In this document: positions 17,876 through 26,084 of the stretch, piece by piece
How the letters are laid out: every line of letters begins with the position of its first letter
Position numbering within the stretch: position 1 is the stretch's first letter
From: Desulfosporosinus metallidurans
GTDB lineage: Bacteria; Bacillota; Desulfitobacteriia; Desulfitobacteriales; Desulfitobacteriaceae
DNA length: 59,993 nucleotides
Direction of reading: 5' to 3'
Assembly: GCF_001936615.1 (NCBI RefSeq)
Contig: NZ_MLBF01000026.1
Location: forward strand, 1 to 59,993
Translations under genes and position numbers: made by a program
Notes under the pieces: model-generated
The model's database searches: none
Seen by the model: the letters and a program-made list of their open reading frames with translations, nothing else
What the model was told of the DNA's origin: nothing

Positions 17876-18268
17876 ATGGTCAGAATCTCGGATCTAAAAA
17901 ACGGTAATTACTGGAAGCACATAGGCATGACAACGATAGAGAATACTGAAGGAATAATCCAAGTTATCATGGAAATTAATGATAATCTGAAACAATTTTA
18001 CGGAAATGTCCATGGTGGAGCTATTGCTGGATTGCTTGATACTTCGATCGCAGTTGCTATAAACCAACAGTTGGGTTCTGAAGAAGGCGCTATAACCGTA
18101 GAAATGAAAATAAACTATTTACGGCCCGTCAATGGAGGAACACTTCGAGCTGAAGGTAGGGTCATCCAAAAAGGAAGAAATATTATTGTCGGACAAAGCG
18201 AAATTAAGGATGATGCTGACAATTTAGTAGCCTTTGGTACTGCAACCTTCATGATCACTAAAATTTAA
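17876..18268 (+). CDS. PaaI-type hot-dog thioesterase
   Basis: 130 aa, one hot-dog domain. The family motif NVHGGAIAGLLDTSIAVA (residues about 43-60) has the HGG plus Asp arrangement used for acyl-CoA hydrolysis; VEMKINYLRPV follows. GGAGG lies 10 bp before the ATG. It is the third gene after the gcdB promoter. A likely role is release of CoA from dead-end or excess thioesters of the pathway. Confidence 0.85.
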   Translation: MVRISDLKNGNYWKHIGMTTIENTEGIIQVIMEINDNLKQFYGNVHGGAIAGLLDTSIAVAINQQLGSEEGAITVEMKINYLRPVNGGTLRAEGRVIQKGRNIIVGQSEIKDDADNLVAFGTATFMITKI

Positions 18269-18300
18269 ATGTTAAATTTGTGTAGCTTTTGATTACTAAC

Positions 18301-18332
18301 AGATAAACCCACTGTATTCAGTGGGTTTATCT
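18301..18332 (+). terminator. Terminator of the gcdB-thioesterase unit
   Basis: Perfect 14-bp stem AGATAAACCCACTG with a 4-nt loop, followed by ATTTCATA; 33 bp after the thioesterase stop codon. Confidence 0.85.
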
Positions 18333-18432
18333 ATTTCATATCCTTTTAAACTGTAACTAATGCAAAAACGCATTTTTATCTTTTTAATATTAAAATTTTT
18401 TACAACCTGGAAACCTGCATTATATTGATATT

Positions 18433-18484
18433 AATGCTGAAATGCCTCCATGCAATTTAGCATTAACTAATGCATTTCGGCATT
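18433..18484 (-). terminator. Hairpin at the end of the sigma-54 activator gene
   Basis: AATGCTGAAATGC (18433-18445) pairs with GCATTTCGGCATT (18472-18484) with one mismatch and a 26-nt loop, beginning at the stop codon. There is no strong T-run, so a weak terminator or mRNA 3'-end stabiliser is likely. Confidence 0.5.
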
Positions 18485-20528
18485 ACTCCAATACTGCTAT
18501 ACCTAGCCGTTGTAGCTTCCTAACAACAGTTGATTGATTTACACCTAATAACTTCCCTAATTCATATGTATTCCGTGTATGTTTTAAAGCCATATAGAAG
18601 ATCTGCCGTTCCACCTCACAGCCGGCTTCCTTGAGAGGCAAAATTGAATTGACTTGGATAACTGACGTATCATCCAGTTGCTCTTGAACTAACTGATTTA
18701 TGGTTACAACGCTCTCGGGGCAGGTTACGATTAATTGTTCGACCGTATTTTGGATTTGACGGACATTCCCTGGCCATTTTCCACTCAGAAACCATTGGAG
18801 GACTTCCGGGGCAAAGTCTTTATCAAGACCGTACTTATAACATACTTTGTCACGAAAACTATGAACCAACGGCAAAATATCCTCAGGTCGTTCCCGAAGG
18901 GATGGAATACTAAGAGGAACCACGTGAAGTCTAAAAAACAGATCTTCTCGAAATAATCCCTCCTTAACCATCTCAGAAATATCCCTGTGCGTCGCAGAGA
19001 TTAAACGAATATCTATTTTTCGGACCTTTGTACCCCCGACACGCACAAATTCACGTTCTTGAATAACGCGCAACAATTTGCTTTGTAGGATTAAGGGAAG
19101 ATCACCAATTTCATCAAGCAACAAAGTGCCTTGATTCGCTAATTCAAACAGGCCCGATTTTCCCTCTTTTCGAGATCCTGTAAACGCTCCACCTTCATAC
19201 CCGAAGAGTTCGGACTCTAACAAATTCTCGGGAATTGCGGCACAGTTAACTTGAATAAACGGCCCTGAAGAACGTTTGCTGTTTTCATGAATGAATTTCG
19301 CGATAACTTCTTTACCTACCCCAGATTCCCCTTTGATAAAAACGGACGAATCTACAGATGCGACACGTTTGGCTAAATCAAGTACCGACAACATTTTGGG
19401 AGAATGAGCTATGATATCTCCTCCTTTACGCAGAGAGTCCAATTCTTGACGGTACTTGTGCGATAGCTCTTTAGTCGTTTTCAGTTCATCACGCAACTCA
19501 TGAAGCAGGCTTAAATCCCGCAAATTGAAAATCACCCGTCGCAAGGAACCATCTCCCTTAAAAACGGGATTTCCTGTGATGAGAAGATGGCGAGCACTTA
19601 CCTCCTTCGTAACTGCTTTCCGCCCACGAAGAATACTTTTCCAAAGCGAGGGTCTCTGCAGTTGCAACACATCATCCACAAACTGTTGAAGGATATCTTG
19701 TTCCTCTAGGCGACAAAGCATACAAGCAGCCGCATTCGTGCGCAGGACACGACCGAGTTCATTTGTTACCAATATCCCGTCAAAAGATGAATTAATTACG
19801 GTGTTCAATTCAGCGTTGAGCTCATTTAAAACTTTCAACTCATGTAAAGCACTCTCGATTTCTGAGATATCCTGGAAAACCCCAACTGCGCCTACAACTT
19901 CTCCATCTTCGATGATCGGCGTGCGATTGCTTATATAGGCCCTATCAAAAGCCTCAATTCGAAAATCAAATTGTGGTAATCCTGTCTTAATGACGTCAAG
20001 GAGTCCTGTAGGAATGATCATATCTCCTAAATAACCTCCAAGGGCTTCATGCTGTTTGCGCCATGTAAATTTTTCCGCAGCTTTATTAAAGGCCGTGATC
20101 TTACCAAATTCATCTATAGCAACAATCCCACTGGTTACAGAATTGGCTACAGCATCAAAGGTCTTGACCCCAAGTTCTTTTTCTCGGAAAATCGCCATAC
20201 CCACGTCTACGCGTGTGACCATTCCAACGAGAAGCTCTTGATCAAAGACAGGTAAAACTTCTACCTCCAATTCCCATACTTTTTGAACGTTATCACCCAA
20301 GTTGACGATTGGAAAAACTGCTTGCATTATGTCCACAGCAGTTTTTACGGGATTATATATTATTTGGGGATTAGTGAGTTGCCGTCGTTCAATGACACCA
20401 AGTACTTTTTCTTGTGATTTAACCAGTAATCCCTCAGCATTCAAGTCAGATAGTTTAGTTAGTACATCTACAACTGCCTGCTCTGGTTGAATACAAATTG
20501 GAGCAATCATAATTTCTTCAACCTTCAT
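18483..20528 (-). CDS. Sigma-54-dependent transcriptional activator, CBS-CBS-PAS-PAS-AAA+-HTH
   Basis: 681 aa. Order: two CBS motifs (about 1-115), PAS (about 120-230), PAS (about 235-350), AAA+ domain (about 365-600) with Walker A GESGVGKE, the sigma-54 contact loop GAFTGS and Walker B LLLDEIGD, and a C-terminal helix-turn-helix (LGKLLGVNQSTVVRKLQRLG). CBS domains usually bind adenine nucleotides and PAS domains small ligands or cofactors, so it may read energy state plus a pathway signal. GGAGG lies 10 bp before the ATG. It lies between the gcdB unit and the second CoA-transferase, beside the four sigma-54 promoters seen here, and is the natural candidate to control them. Confidence 0.92.
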   Translation of the reverse strand: MKVEEIMIAPICIQPEQAVVDVLTKLSDLNAEGLLVKSQEKVLGVIERRQLTNPQIIYNPVKTAVDIMQAVFPIVNLGDNVQKVWELEVEVLPVFDQELLVGMVTRVDVGMAIFREKELGVKTFDAVANSVTSGIVAIDEFGKITAFNKAAEKFTWRKQHEALGGYLGDMIIPTGLLDVIKTGLPQFDFRIEAFDRAYISNRTPIIEDGEVVGAVGVFQDISEIESALHELKVLNELNAELNTVINSSFDGILVTNELGRVLRTNAAACMLCRLEEQDILQQFVDDVLQLQRPSLWKSILRGRKAVTKEVSARHLLITGNPVFKGDGSLRRVIFNLRDLSLLHELRDELKTTKELSHKYRQELDSLRKGGDIIAHSPKMLSVLDLAKRVASVDSSVFIKGESGVGKEVIAKFIHENSKRSSGPFIQVNCAAIPENLLESELFGYEGGAFTGSRKEGKSGLFELANQGTLLLDEIGDLPLILQSKLLRVIQEREFVRVGGTKVRKIDIRLISATHRDISEMVKEGLFREDLFFRLHVVPLSIPSLRERPEDILPLVHSFRDKVCYKYGLDKDFAPEVLQWFLSGKWPGNVRQIQNTVEQLIVTCPESVVTINQLVQEQLDDTSVIQVNSILPLKEAGCEVERQIFYMALKHTRNTYELGKLLGVNQSTVVRKLQRLGIAVLE

Positions 20529-21086
20529 ATCACTTACACCTCCAAGCTCCGGATAGTGATATTAATATATTTTATATATTTCGAGCAACATTTATAGAAT
20601 CCTCTTAATTTGCTAAAAATTACATAATTAATGTGAATATTTAATTTTTTAATTATTAATTTCAATATTTTAAATATTTGGCACAACATTTGCATTATGG
20701 ATTTATTAGTTAATTTAATTCCTATACTCCACAAGGTTGGTAAGGGATTACAGACGAAAGGAAGGTGGCGTCTTTATTATCAATGGATAACATAAACGTA
20801 ATTTATGAGAGGAGGAATTTAGACCACGGATGCTCAACCAATTCTTGAAAAAACTTTCAAGTAAGTTCTCTATGTTATAAAACTCTTATTTTGTATTAAC
20901 ACTGGTATTGGTATATGGCCAAGATTTTGACCAGTACTAGTTAAATAGCTAGTTAATTTAGGCATGCAGTCTACTTCTATTCTTGCACAGATGGCTGGTG
21001 CTTTTCAGATTCGATCAGTAGCCGGGGTGGTGCTGGTGGTGGCCATATTCTGGGCCATTGCTACAAGAAAAAAGGAGGATGGTATT
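20529..21086. other. 558-bp intergenic region with in-frame hydrophobic leader
   Basis: Holds the sigma-54 promoter at 20678-20695 and a long AT-rich leader. From ATG 20964 a frame runs without a stop into the CoA-transferase and would add 41 residues with one membrane helix (about residues 18-33). It lacks a good ribosome site, whereas AAGGAGG at about 21072-21078 serves the TTG at 21087. It may be a remnant of a small membrane-protein gene or a real alternative start. Confidence 0.55.
20678..20695 (+). promoter_or_regulatory. Sigma-54 promoter of the second CoA-transferase gene
   Basis: TTGGCAC-AACAT-TTGCAT, a full match to the -24/-12 consensus, about 390 bp upstream of the coding start. 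It is the strongest of the four sigma-54 promoters in the window and lies next to the activator gene. Confidence 0.88.
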
Positions 21087-22427
21087 TTGTACGCCAATGA
21101 ATATAGAAATAAATTACGTACCCCAGAAGAAGCGGTTAAAGTCGTTAAATCCGGTGATTGGGTTTTTATGAGCCATTTTGCAATGTTCCCGCAGGCTTTA
21201 GATGAAGCCTTATCCAAGCGGGTTGGTGAGGTACACGATGTTATGGTTAGAAGTGTGTGCGCTACAGTATCCCCAAAAATATGCGCCGCTGATCCAGAGA
21301 AAAAGAGTTTCACATATATGAGTGGCTATTTAAGTGGGCATGAAAGAAAACTGGGCGAGAAAGGCCTTTGCTATTATATTCCGGGCAATTATAGCGCCAG
21401 TCCTACAAACATACGCAATGGAAATATGTATCCGCCTGACGTCGCCATGATTCAAACGACTCCCCCGGATAACAATGGATACTTCAACTTTGGTACCTCA
21501 GTATCCTATGCGCGTGCTACCTGCGAAAAAGCCAAAACAATTATCCTAGAGGTAAATGATCAAGTTCCTTGGGTGTTGGGTGGTGAGCAGGAAAGTATAC
21601 ACATTTCTGAAGTAGACTATATTGTGGAAAAAAGTTATCCTTTGCCTCAGCTACCACCAACTAATACAGAGACTGAAGCCGAAAGGGCCATTGCCTCAAT
21701 ATTGATTGAAGAAATCGAGGATGGAAGTTGTTTGCAATTTGGTATTGGGGGCATGCCCAATACTATCGCCAAGATGATAGCTGACAGCGATCTGAAAAAT
21801 TTAGGCATTCATTCAGAAATGGCTACCACCTCATACATCGATCTGATATTGAAGGGCAAAGTTAATGGATCAATGAAGAACATTGACAGGTATAAGACTG
21901 TCTTCACGTTCGCAATGGGTACACAACAGCTCTATGATTTCCTCGACAGAAATCCCTCTTTTGCCAGCTACCCGGTAGATATAACCAATAATCCAAACCG
22001 GATTGCCTTAAATGACAAACAAATTGCTATAAATAATACGGTTGAAATCGATCTGCTAGGACAGATAAGCTCAGAATCATCGGGAACTAGACAAATATCT
22101 GGTACGGGTGGGCAAGTGGATTTTACTATGGGAGCCTCCCAGTCTAAAGGAGGAAAACCCTTTATATGTATGAGTTCAACTACCATGCATGGTGGGAAGT
22201 TAACATCCAGAATCGTGCCTAGTATAAAGACTTTCTCCGCCGTTACTTGCCCTCGAACAATCGCCCCAACGATTGTTACAGAATATGGTAAGGCTCAGTT
22301 AACTGGTAAATCTACTTTTAAACGAGCTGAAATGCTGATCGAGTTAGCCCATCCGGATTTCCGCGAGGATTTGATTAAAGCTGCTCAAGCCCAGAACATT
22401 TGGACCAGAACCAACAAAATTTCTTAG
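21087..22427 (+). CDS. Acetyl-CoA hydrolase/CoA-transferase family protein, second copy
   Basis: 446 aa when started at TTG 21087, which lies 8 bp after AAGGAGG and gives exactly the length of the paralogue at 65-1405. Catalytic Glu in GIHSEM, canonical GIGGMPN loop, and SGTGGQVDF near the C-terminus. A longer reading frame from 20964 would add a membrane helix and is less likely. Transcribed alone from a sigma-54 promoter and closed by a terminator. It probably activates a different acid from the first copy, since the two differ around the substrate loops; the substrate is not readable. Confidence 0.88.
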   Translation: MYANEYRNKLRTPEEAVKVVKSGDWVFMSHFAMFPQALDEALSKRVGEVHDVMVRSVCATVSPKICAADPEKKSFTYMSGYLSGHERKLGEKGLCYYIPGNYSASPTNIRNGNMYPPDVAMIQTTPPDNNGYFNFGTSVSYARATCEKAKTIILEVNDQVPWVLGGEQESIHISEVDYIVEKSYPLPQLPPTNTETEAERAIASILIEEIEDGSCLQFGIGGMPNTIAKMIADSDLKNLGIHSEMATTSYIDLILKGKVNGSMKNIDRYKTVFTFAMGTQQLYDFLDRNPSFASYPVDITNNPNRIALNDKQIAINNTVEIDLLGQISSESSGTRQISGTGGQVDFTMGASQSKGGKPFICMSSTTMHGGKLTSRIVPSIKTFSAVTCPRTIAPTIVTEYGKAQLTGKSTFKRAEMLIELAHPDFREDLIKAAQAQNIWTRTNKIS

Positions 22428-22543
22428 TGCAGACTGTTATTTGACACATGATTATTAGTAATTAACAATGGCATTAAGATTGACTTTAAAATTAAAGTAA
22501 TGGTTGGCCAACTAAAAAGTGCCAGCAGAAGTTAAACATTCTT

Positions 22544-22599
22544 AACTCTCCAACTTCAAAATCTGATTAGACTTGGGCCTATTTTGAAGTTGGAGAGTT
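22544..22599 (+). terminator. Terminator of the second CoA-transferase gene
   Basis: Perfect 19-bp inverted repeat (AACTCTCCAACTTCAAAAT and complement) with an 18-nt loop followed by ATTTGATT. Nothing else but this and the next hairpin was found in 22428-22784. Confidence 0.8.
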
Positions 22600-22646
22600 A
22601 TTTGATTAGGGGTATATAAATAATAAGATGTTTGAACTTTTAAAAA

Positions 22647-22680
22647 CAAAGTCCCTCCCCTTTGTGTGGGAGGGACTTTG
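22647..22680 (-). terminator. Terminator of the aromatic/AzlCD operon
   Basis: 13-bp stem CAAAGTCCCTCCC/GGGAGGGACTTTG with an 8-nt loop. On the minus strand it is followed by TTTTTAAAAG. It lies about 100 bp after the azlD stop codon. Confidence 0.85.
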
Positions 22681-22784
22681 CCTTTAAATGCATTATACTC
22701 GATATCCCGAGTAATAAGAAGTTTATAAGTTTTCGGTTGCCTCCAATACCTATTCTTATATATTTCTGCATATTTACTGATTTT

Positions 22785-23105
22785 CTACATCAATAACTTA
22801 TCAAGTCCCCAGAACACGCTCATTCCAAAGATAATCCCCAAAAAAAGATTGGGTACAAATCGAGCAAAAATAAAGGTTAAGACTCCAGCCCATAGATAGG
22901 GGTTATGTATTAGAACAATCGTTCCTCCCGGTGTCACCAACTCAGGAACAACTAAGGCAGCCAATAAGGCTATTGGAACCAATTCTATAAAATCCCGGGC
23001 AAAGCCCTGGACATTTCTTCCTTTAAAAAGAAGGAAAGGTAGAACACGCGAACCATAAGTGACTAAAGTCATTAATAAAATCGTCTCTAGAAATTGGAGT
23101 GACAC
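22785..23105 (-). CDS. azlD: Branched-chain amino acid exporter small subunit, AzlD family
   Basis: 106 aa with about four membrane helices and the family motif TYGSRVLPFLL at residues 16-26. GTG start behind GGGGGAG. It partners AzlC, 26 bp upstream, in a two-component exporter of branched-chain amino acids and analogues. Its presence at the end of the aromatic operon suggests relief of amino acid imbalance, or export of an aromatic compound. Confidence 0.88.
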   Translation of the reverse strand: MSLQFLETILLMTLVTYGSRVLPFLLFKGRNVQGFARDFIELVPIALLAALVVPELVTPGGTIVLIHNPYLWAGVLTFIFARFVPNLFLGIIFGMSVFWGLDKLLM

Positions 23106-23131
23106 AGTTCTCCCCCCTCCACTTTTTCAGT

Positions 23132-23872
23132 TTACAGCTCAATGGTGCCTTCTTGCAGTTGTTCTGGTGAAGGGTTTCTTTTACGCCACCATGCCCCAAT
23201 TCCTGCGGCGAGAGCCACACTTAAAATAAGATAGATCTTTCCCGGAAGAACCATTTTGAAAACAATAGCCAATATTGAGGCTAGAACATAGGTCATAAAA
23301 TTCTTCTTCGAGAGCGACGTTGTCGTCAAAATAATGAATAAGGCTAAGAGGGCAAATTGAAAGCCGGAGAATTGGATTGGCAACCATTTTCCGATCACCC
23401 CTCCAAGGAGCGTAAATATAACCCAAGATGCAAAGGCGCCTGAGTTAATTCCAAGCATGACCCGGCGGCGGTCTTCTTCGTTCGCTACATCTTGCAAAAC
23501 CCTCGTATTGAGCACAAACGTTTCATCTGTGAGCCCCTGGGCCAACCCCAATGACCAAGGAAGCGTTCTGTCGGGGAAAAAAGGAACGGAAGATAAACTC
23601 ATAAGGAAATGGCGAATATTAATAATCAGGGTGGTCAAGCCAATCATCCAAACGGTTGCCCCCTGATGAATCATTTCGATCGCAATAAACTGTGACGCAC
23701 CCGCAAAAACAAAGAAAGACATCAGCCCAGCTTGCCAAACGCTAAGGCCATATTGGGAAGCTAAAATTCCGAATGTTATTGCTACTGGCGCATAACCAAT
23801 TCCAATTGTCAGCGATTGACGTAGTCCAAAAATAAGCCCCTTCTTTACTCCAAGTGATGAACTTCGGTTCAT
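23132..23872 (-). CDS. azlC: Branched-chain amino acid exporter large subunit, AzlC family
   Basis: 246 aa, typical length, with seven to eight membrane helices. Conserved features: GIGYAPVAITFG, FVFAGASQFIAIEM, NIRHFLMSLS and the LTDETF motif. The ATG overlaps the aroA stop codon (ATGA), so it is translationally coupled to aromatic biosynthesis. Confidence 0.92.
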   Translation of the reverse strand: MNRSSSLGVKKGLIFGLRQSLTIGIGYAPVAITFGILASQYGLSVWQAGLMSFFVFAGASQFIAIEMIHQGATVWMIGLTTLIINIRHFLMSLSSVPFFPDRTLPWSLGLAQGLTDETFVLNTRVLQDVANEEDRRRVMLGINSGAFASWVIFTLLGGVIGKWLPIQFSGFQFALLALFIILTTTSLSKKNFMTYVLASILAIVFKMVLPGKIYLILSVALAAGIGAWWRKRNPSPEQLQEGTIEL

Positions 23873-25155
23873 TGAGCTACCTTCTTGATTACGCTCAGAA
23901 AATCCGGATACGATACATCCGCTGCCTCCATGTTTTCCACACTAACCCCTTCCTTAGATACAAGTCCAGCGATAGCCCATGCCATAGCCAAGCGATGATC
24001 TCCTAGGCTACTCGCTTGTCCACCACGCAAGGAAGTCTGACCTTGTATACGCAATCCATCGGGCAGTTCTTCAACCTTAGCCCCCAAGGCGTTTAATCCC
24101 ACAGCTACAGTACGGATACGGTCAGTTTCCTTAACTCGCAGTTCTGCGGCATCCCGAATGACGGTTTCCCCTTCAGCAAAGCTTGCAGCTACTGCCAAAA
24201 TGGGGATTTCATCAATCAGGCGCGGAATCAGAGTCCCTCCAATTTCGATTCCCTTAAGTTGTGCAGGACGAACACGTAACGTGGCCCTAGGTTCACCACA
24301 GATTTCCGATACATTGAGTAACTCGATATCCGCCCCCATTGCTTTTAGGGCGTCTAAGATCCCTGTTCGGGTCGGATTCACGCCGACATTCGGCAGGATC
24401 ATCTCTCCACGTCCCACCAAACTTCCTAAGACAAGGAAAAAGGCAGCCGATGAAATATCGCCTGGGACAGAAACTTTTTGTCCTGTTAGACACCCGCCCC
24501 CGTGAACTTTAACCACTGTCTCCTCGCTTTGGACCTCAACTCCGAACCCCCTAAGCATACGTTCGGTATGATCCCTAGAAAGAGCTGGTTCCTCGACTCT
24601 CGTTTCTCCGCTCGCTCTTAACCCCGCTAGAATAATGGCTGATTTAACTTGAGCCGAGGCCACAGTTGTGCGAAATACTTGCCCCTGTAGATGACCACCA
24701 CTCATCGTTAGGGGTGCAAAATCTCCTCCTTTACGCCCCATGATCTGGGCACCCATCTGCTTGAGTGGGTCTGTGACCCGCCGCATCGGACGCGAGCGCA
24801 GGGAAGCATCACCAGTCAGTGTGACAGCAAAAGGGCTACCGGCCAACGCGCCAAGCATCAACCGCGAAGTCGTCCCCGAATTACCAGCATCAAGTACGTC
24901 TGAAGGTTCCTGCCAGGCTTCCATTCCCTCACCACGAATCCAAACCTCTGTCCCCTGTCTCTCCCAATGGACTCCAAGCTGTTTTAAACACCGAAGCGTG
25001 CTTAAACAGTCCTGACCTAATAAGAAATTTGAAACATGAGTTTCTCCGTGGGCCATACCGCCCAAGAGCGCTGCCCTATGGGAAATGGATTTATCGCCCG
25101 GAACTTGGATTTCTCCTTCCACGCTGGAGACTGGGTTTATAAACACACCTCGCAT
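23869..25155 (-). CDS. aroA: 3-phosphoshikimate 1-carboxyvinyltransferase (EPSP synthase)
   Basis: 428 aa. Joins shikimate-3-phosphate and PEP. The motifs PGDKSISHRAALLG (residues about 19-32), DAGNSGTTSRLMLGAL (about 88-103) and RPMRRVTDPLKQMGA (about 122-136) are present, with LIDEIPILAVAA and the late KETDRI substrate-binding motifs. AAGGGGG lies 9 bp before the ATG. Lies 28 bp after tyrA in the same operon. The sequence lies closer in style to class II enzymes of Gram-positives; no truncation. Confidence 0.95.
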   Translation of the reverse strand: MRGVFINPVSSVEGEIQVPGDKSISHRAALLGGMAHGETHVSNFLLGQDCLSTLRCLKQLGVHWERQGTEVWIRGEGMEAWQEPSDVLDAGNSGTTSRLMLGALAGSPFAVTLTGDASLRSRPMRRVTDPLKQMGAQIMGRKGGDFAPLTMSGGHLQGQVFRTTVASAQVKSAIILAGLRASGETRVEEPALSRDHTERMLRGFGVEVQSEETVVKVHGGGCLTGQKVSVPGDISSAAFFLVLGSLVGRGEMILPNVGVNPTRTGILDALKAMGADIELLNVSEICGEPRATLRVRPAQLKGIEIGGTLIPRLIDEIPILAVAASFAEGETVIRDAAELRVKETDRIRTVAVGLNALGAKVEELPDGLRIQGQTSLRGGQASSLGDHRLAMAWAIAGLVSKEGVSVENMEAADVSYPDFLSVIKKVAQ

Positions 25156-25183
25156 TGGTATTAGCCCCCTTAGTCCTAAACTT

Positions 25184-26080
25184 TTAACTACTTAATATTG
25201 ATGCATCCCGAACTTCATGAGCTTTGCGAAATGCTTCAGCAATAGACTCTCCGTCTCCTTGCAGTATACACTCTCGCAATTCCCTAATTTTCTCTTCCCA
25301 AAGGGTAAGCCCTCCCAGTATTGCATCAGCATTTTTCACCATGATTTCCTTCCACATTTCTGGAGAACTATCGGCAATACGCGTTAACTCTCGAAAACTC
25401 CTCCCTGCTAACTCCAAGGCGGACACCCCCTCTTTACCAGCATCCTGCGTTGCTAAAGTTAAGGATACTGCTAACAAATGGGGGATATGACTGACCATTG
25501 CCACATCTACATCATGATCCATAGGGTCTCGAAACACGACTTTGGCTCCAAACCCTTCGACTAGTTTCACGAGGGCTTGGACAACATCGCGTGGACAATC
25601 AGCTGTTGGGGTTAAGACGTAGGGATATCCGCGAAACAACTCGGAATCAGCAACTTCAAACCCAGACTGTTCCGAACCTGTCATAGGGTGCCCCCCCACA
25701 AAATGAAAGTCACGGGTACCTTTTTGATCGACTGTCCCTGACTTTTTACAAATCTCACTCTTTAGGCTTCCCACATCGGTGACGACCGCTCCCTTAGGAA
25801 TCTTACCGACCAATTGATCTAGACCCTTCGTCAATTCCTGCAAGGGAAGTGCTAAGACAACCAAATCAACCTCTAGAAACTTCGGCATAGCTGTCCACCC
25901 TGTCTTAATCCACCCCCGACGCACGGCTTCATCGATACTAGCCTTTTCCGGATCAACCGCAAACACTTCCCATCCAGCAAGATGTAAAGCACCTGCCCAA
26001 GACCCGCCGATCAGCCCCAAACCAAGGATGCAAGCCTTCGGAACACGAAGGCCTGACCATCCAGGTGTCAAATTCTCCAC
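25184..26080 (-). CDS. tyrA: Prephenate dehydrogenase
   Basis: 298 aa. Oxidative decarboxylation of prephenate to 4-hydroxyphenylpyruvate for tyrosine. N-terminal Rossmann motif GLGLIGGSWAGAL (residues about 20-32), the FVGGHPMTGSEQSG motif with catalytic His, and the VSHIPHLLAVSL helix of the dimer domain. No ACT domain, so feedback must occur elsewhere. GTG start behind GGGGGAG. Follows the DAHP synthase gene by 4 bp. Confidence 0.93.
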   Translation of the reverse strand: MENLTPGWSGLRVPKACILGLGLIGGSWAGALHLAGWEVFAVDPEKASIDEAVRRGWIKTGWTAMPKFLEVDLVVLALPLQELTKGLDQLVGKIPKGAVVTDVGSLKSEICKKSGTVDQKGTRDFHFVGGHPMTGSEQSGFEVADSELFRGYPYVLTPTADCPRDVVQALVKLVEGFGAKVVFRDPMDHDVDVAMVSHIPHLLAVSLTLATQDAGKEGVSALELAGRSFRELTRIADSSPEMWKEIMVKNADAILGGLTLWEEKIRELRECILQGDGESIAEAFRKAHEVRDASILSS

Positions 26081-26084
26081 TCAC

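Noticed and set aside
20831..20880. 16-codon leader peptide after the sigma-54 promoter at 20678
   Set aside because: The GAGGAGG upstream is about 14 bp from the ATG, too far for good initiation, and the peptide has no attenuator-like composition.
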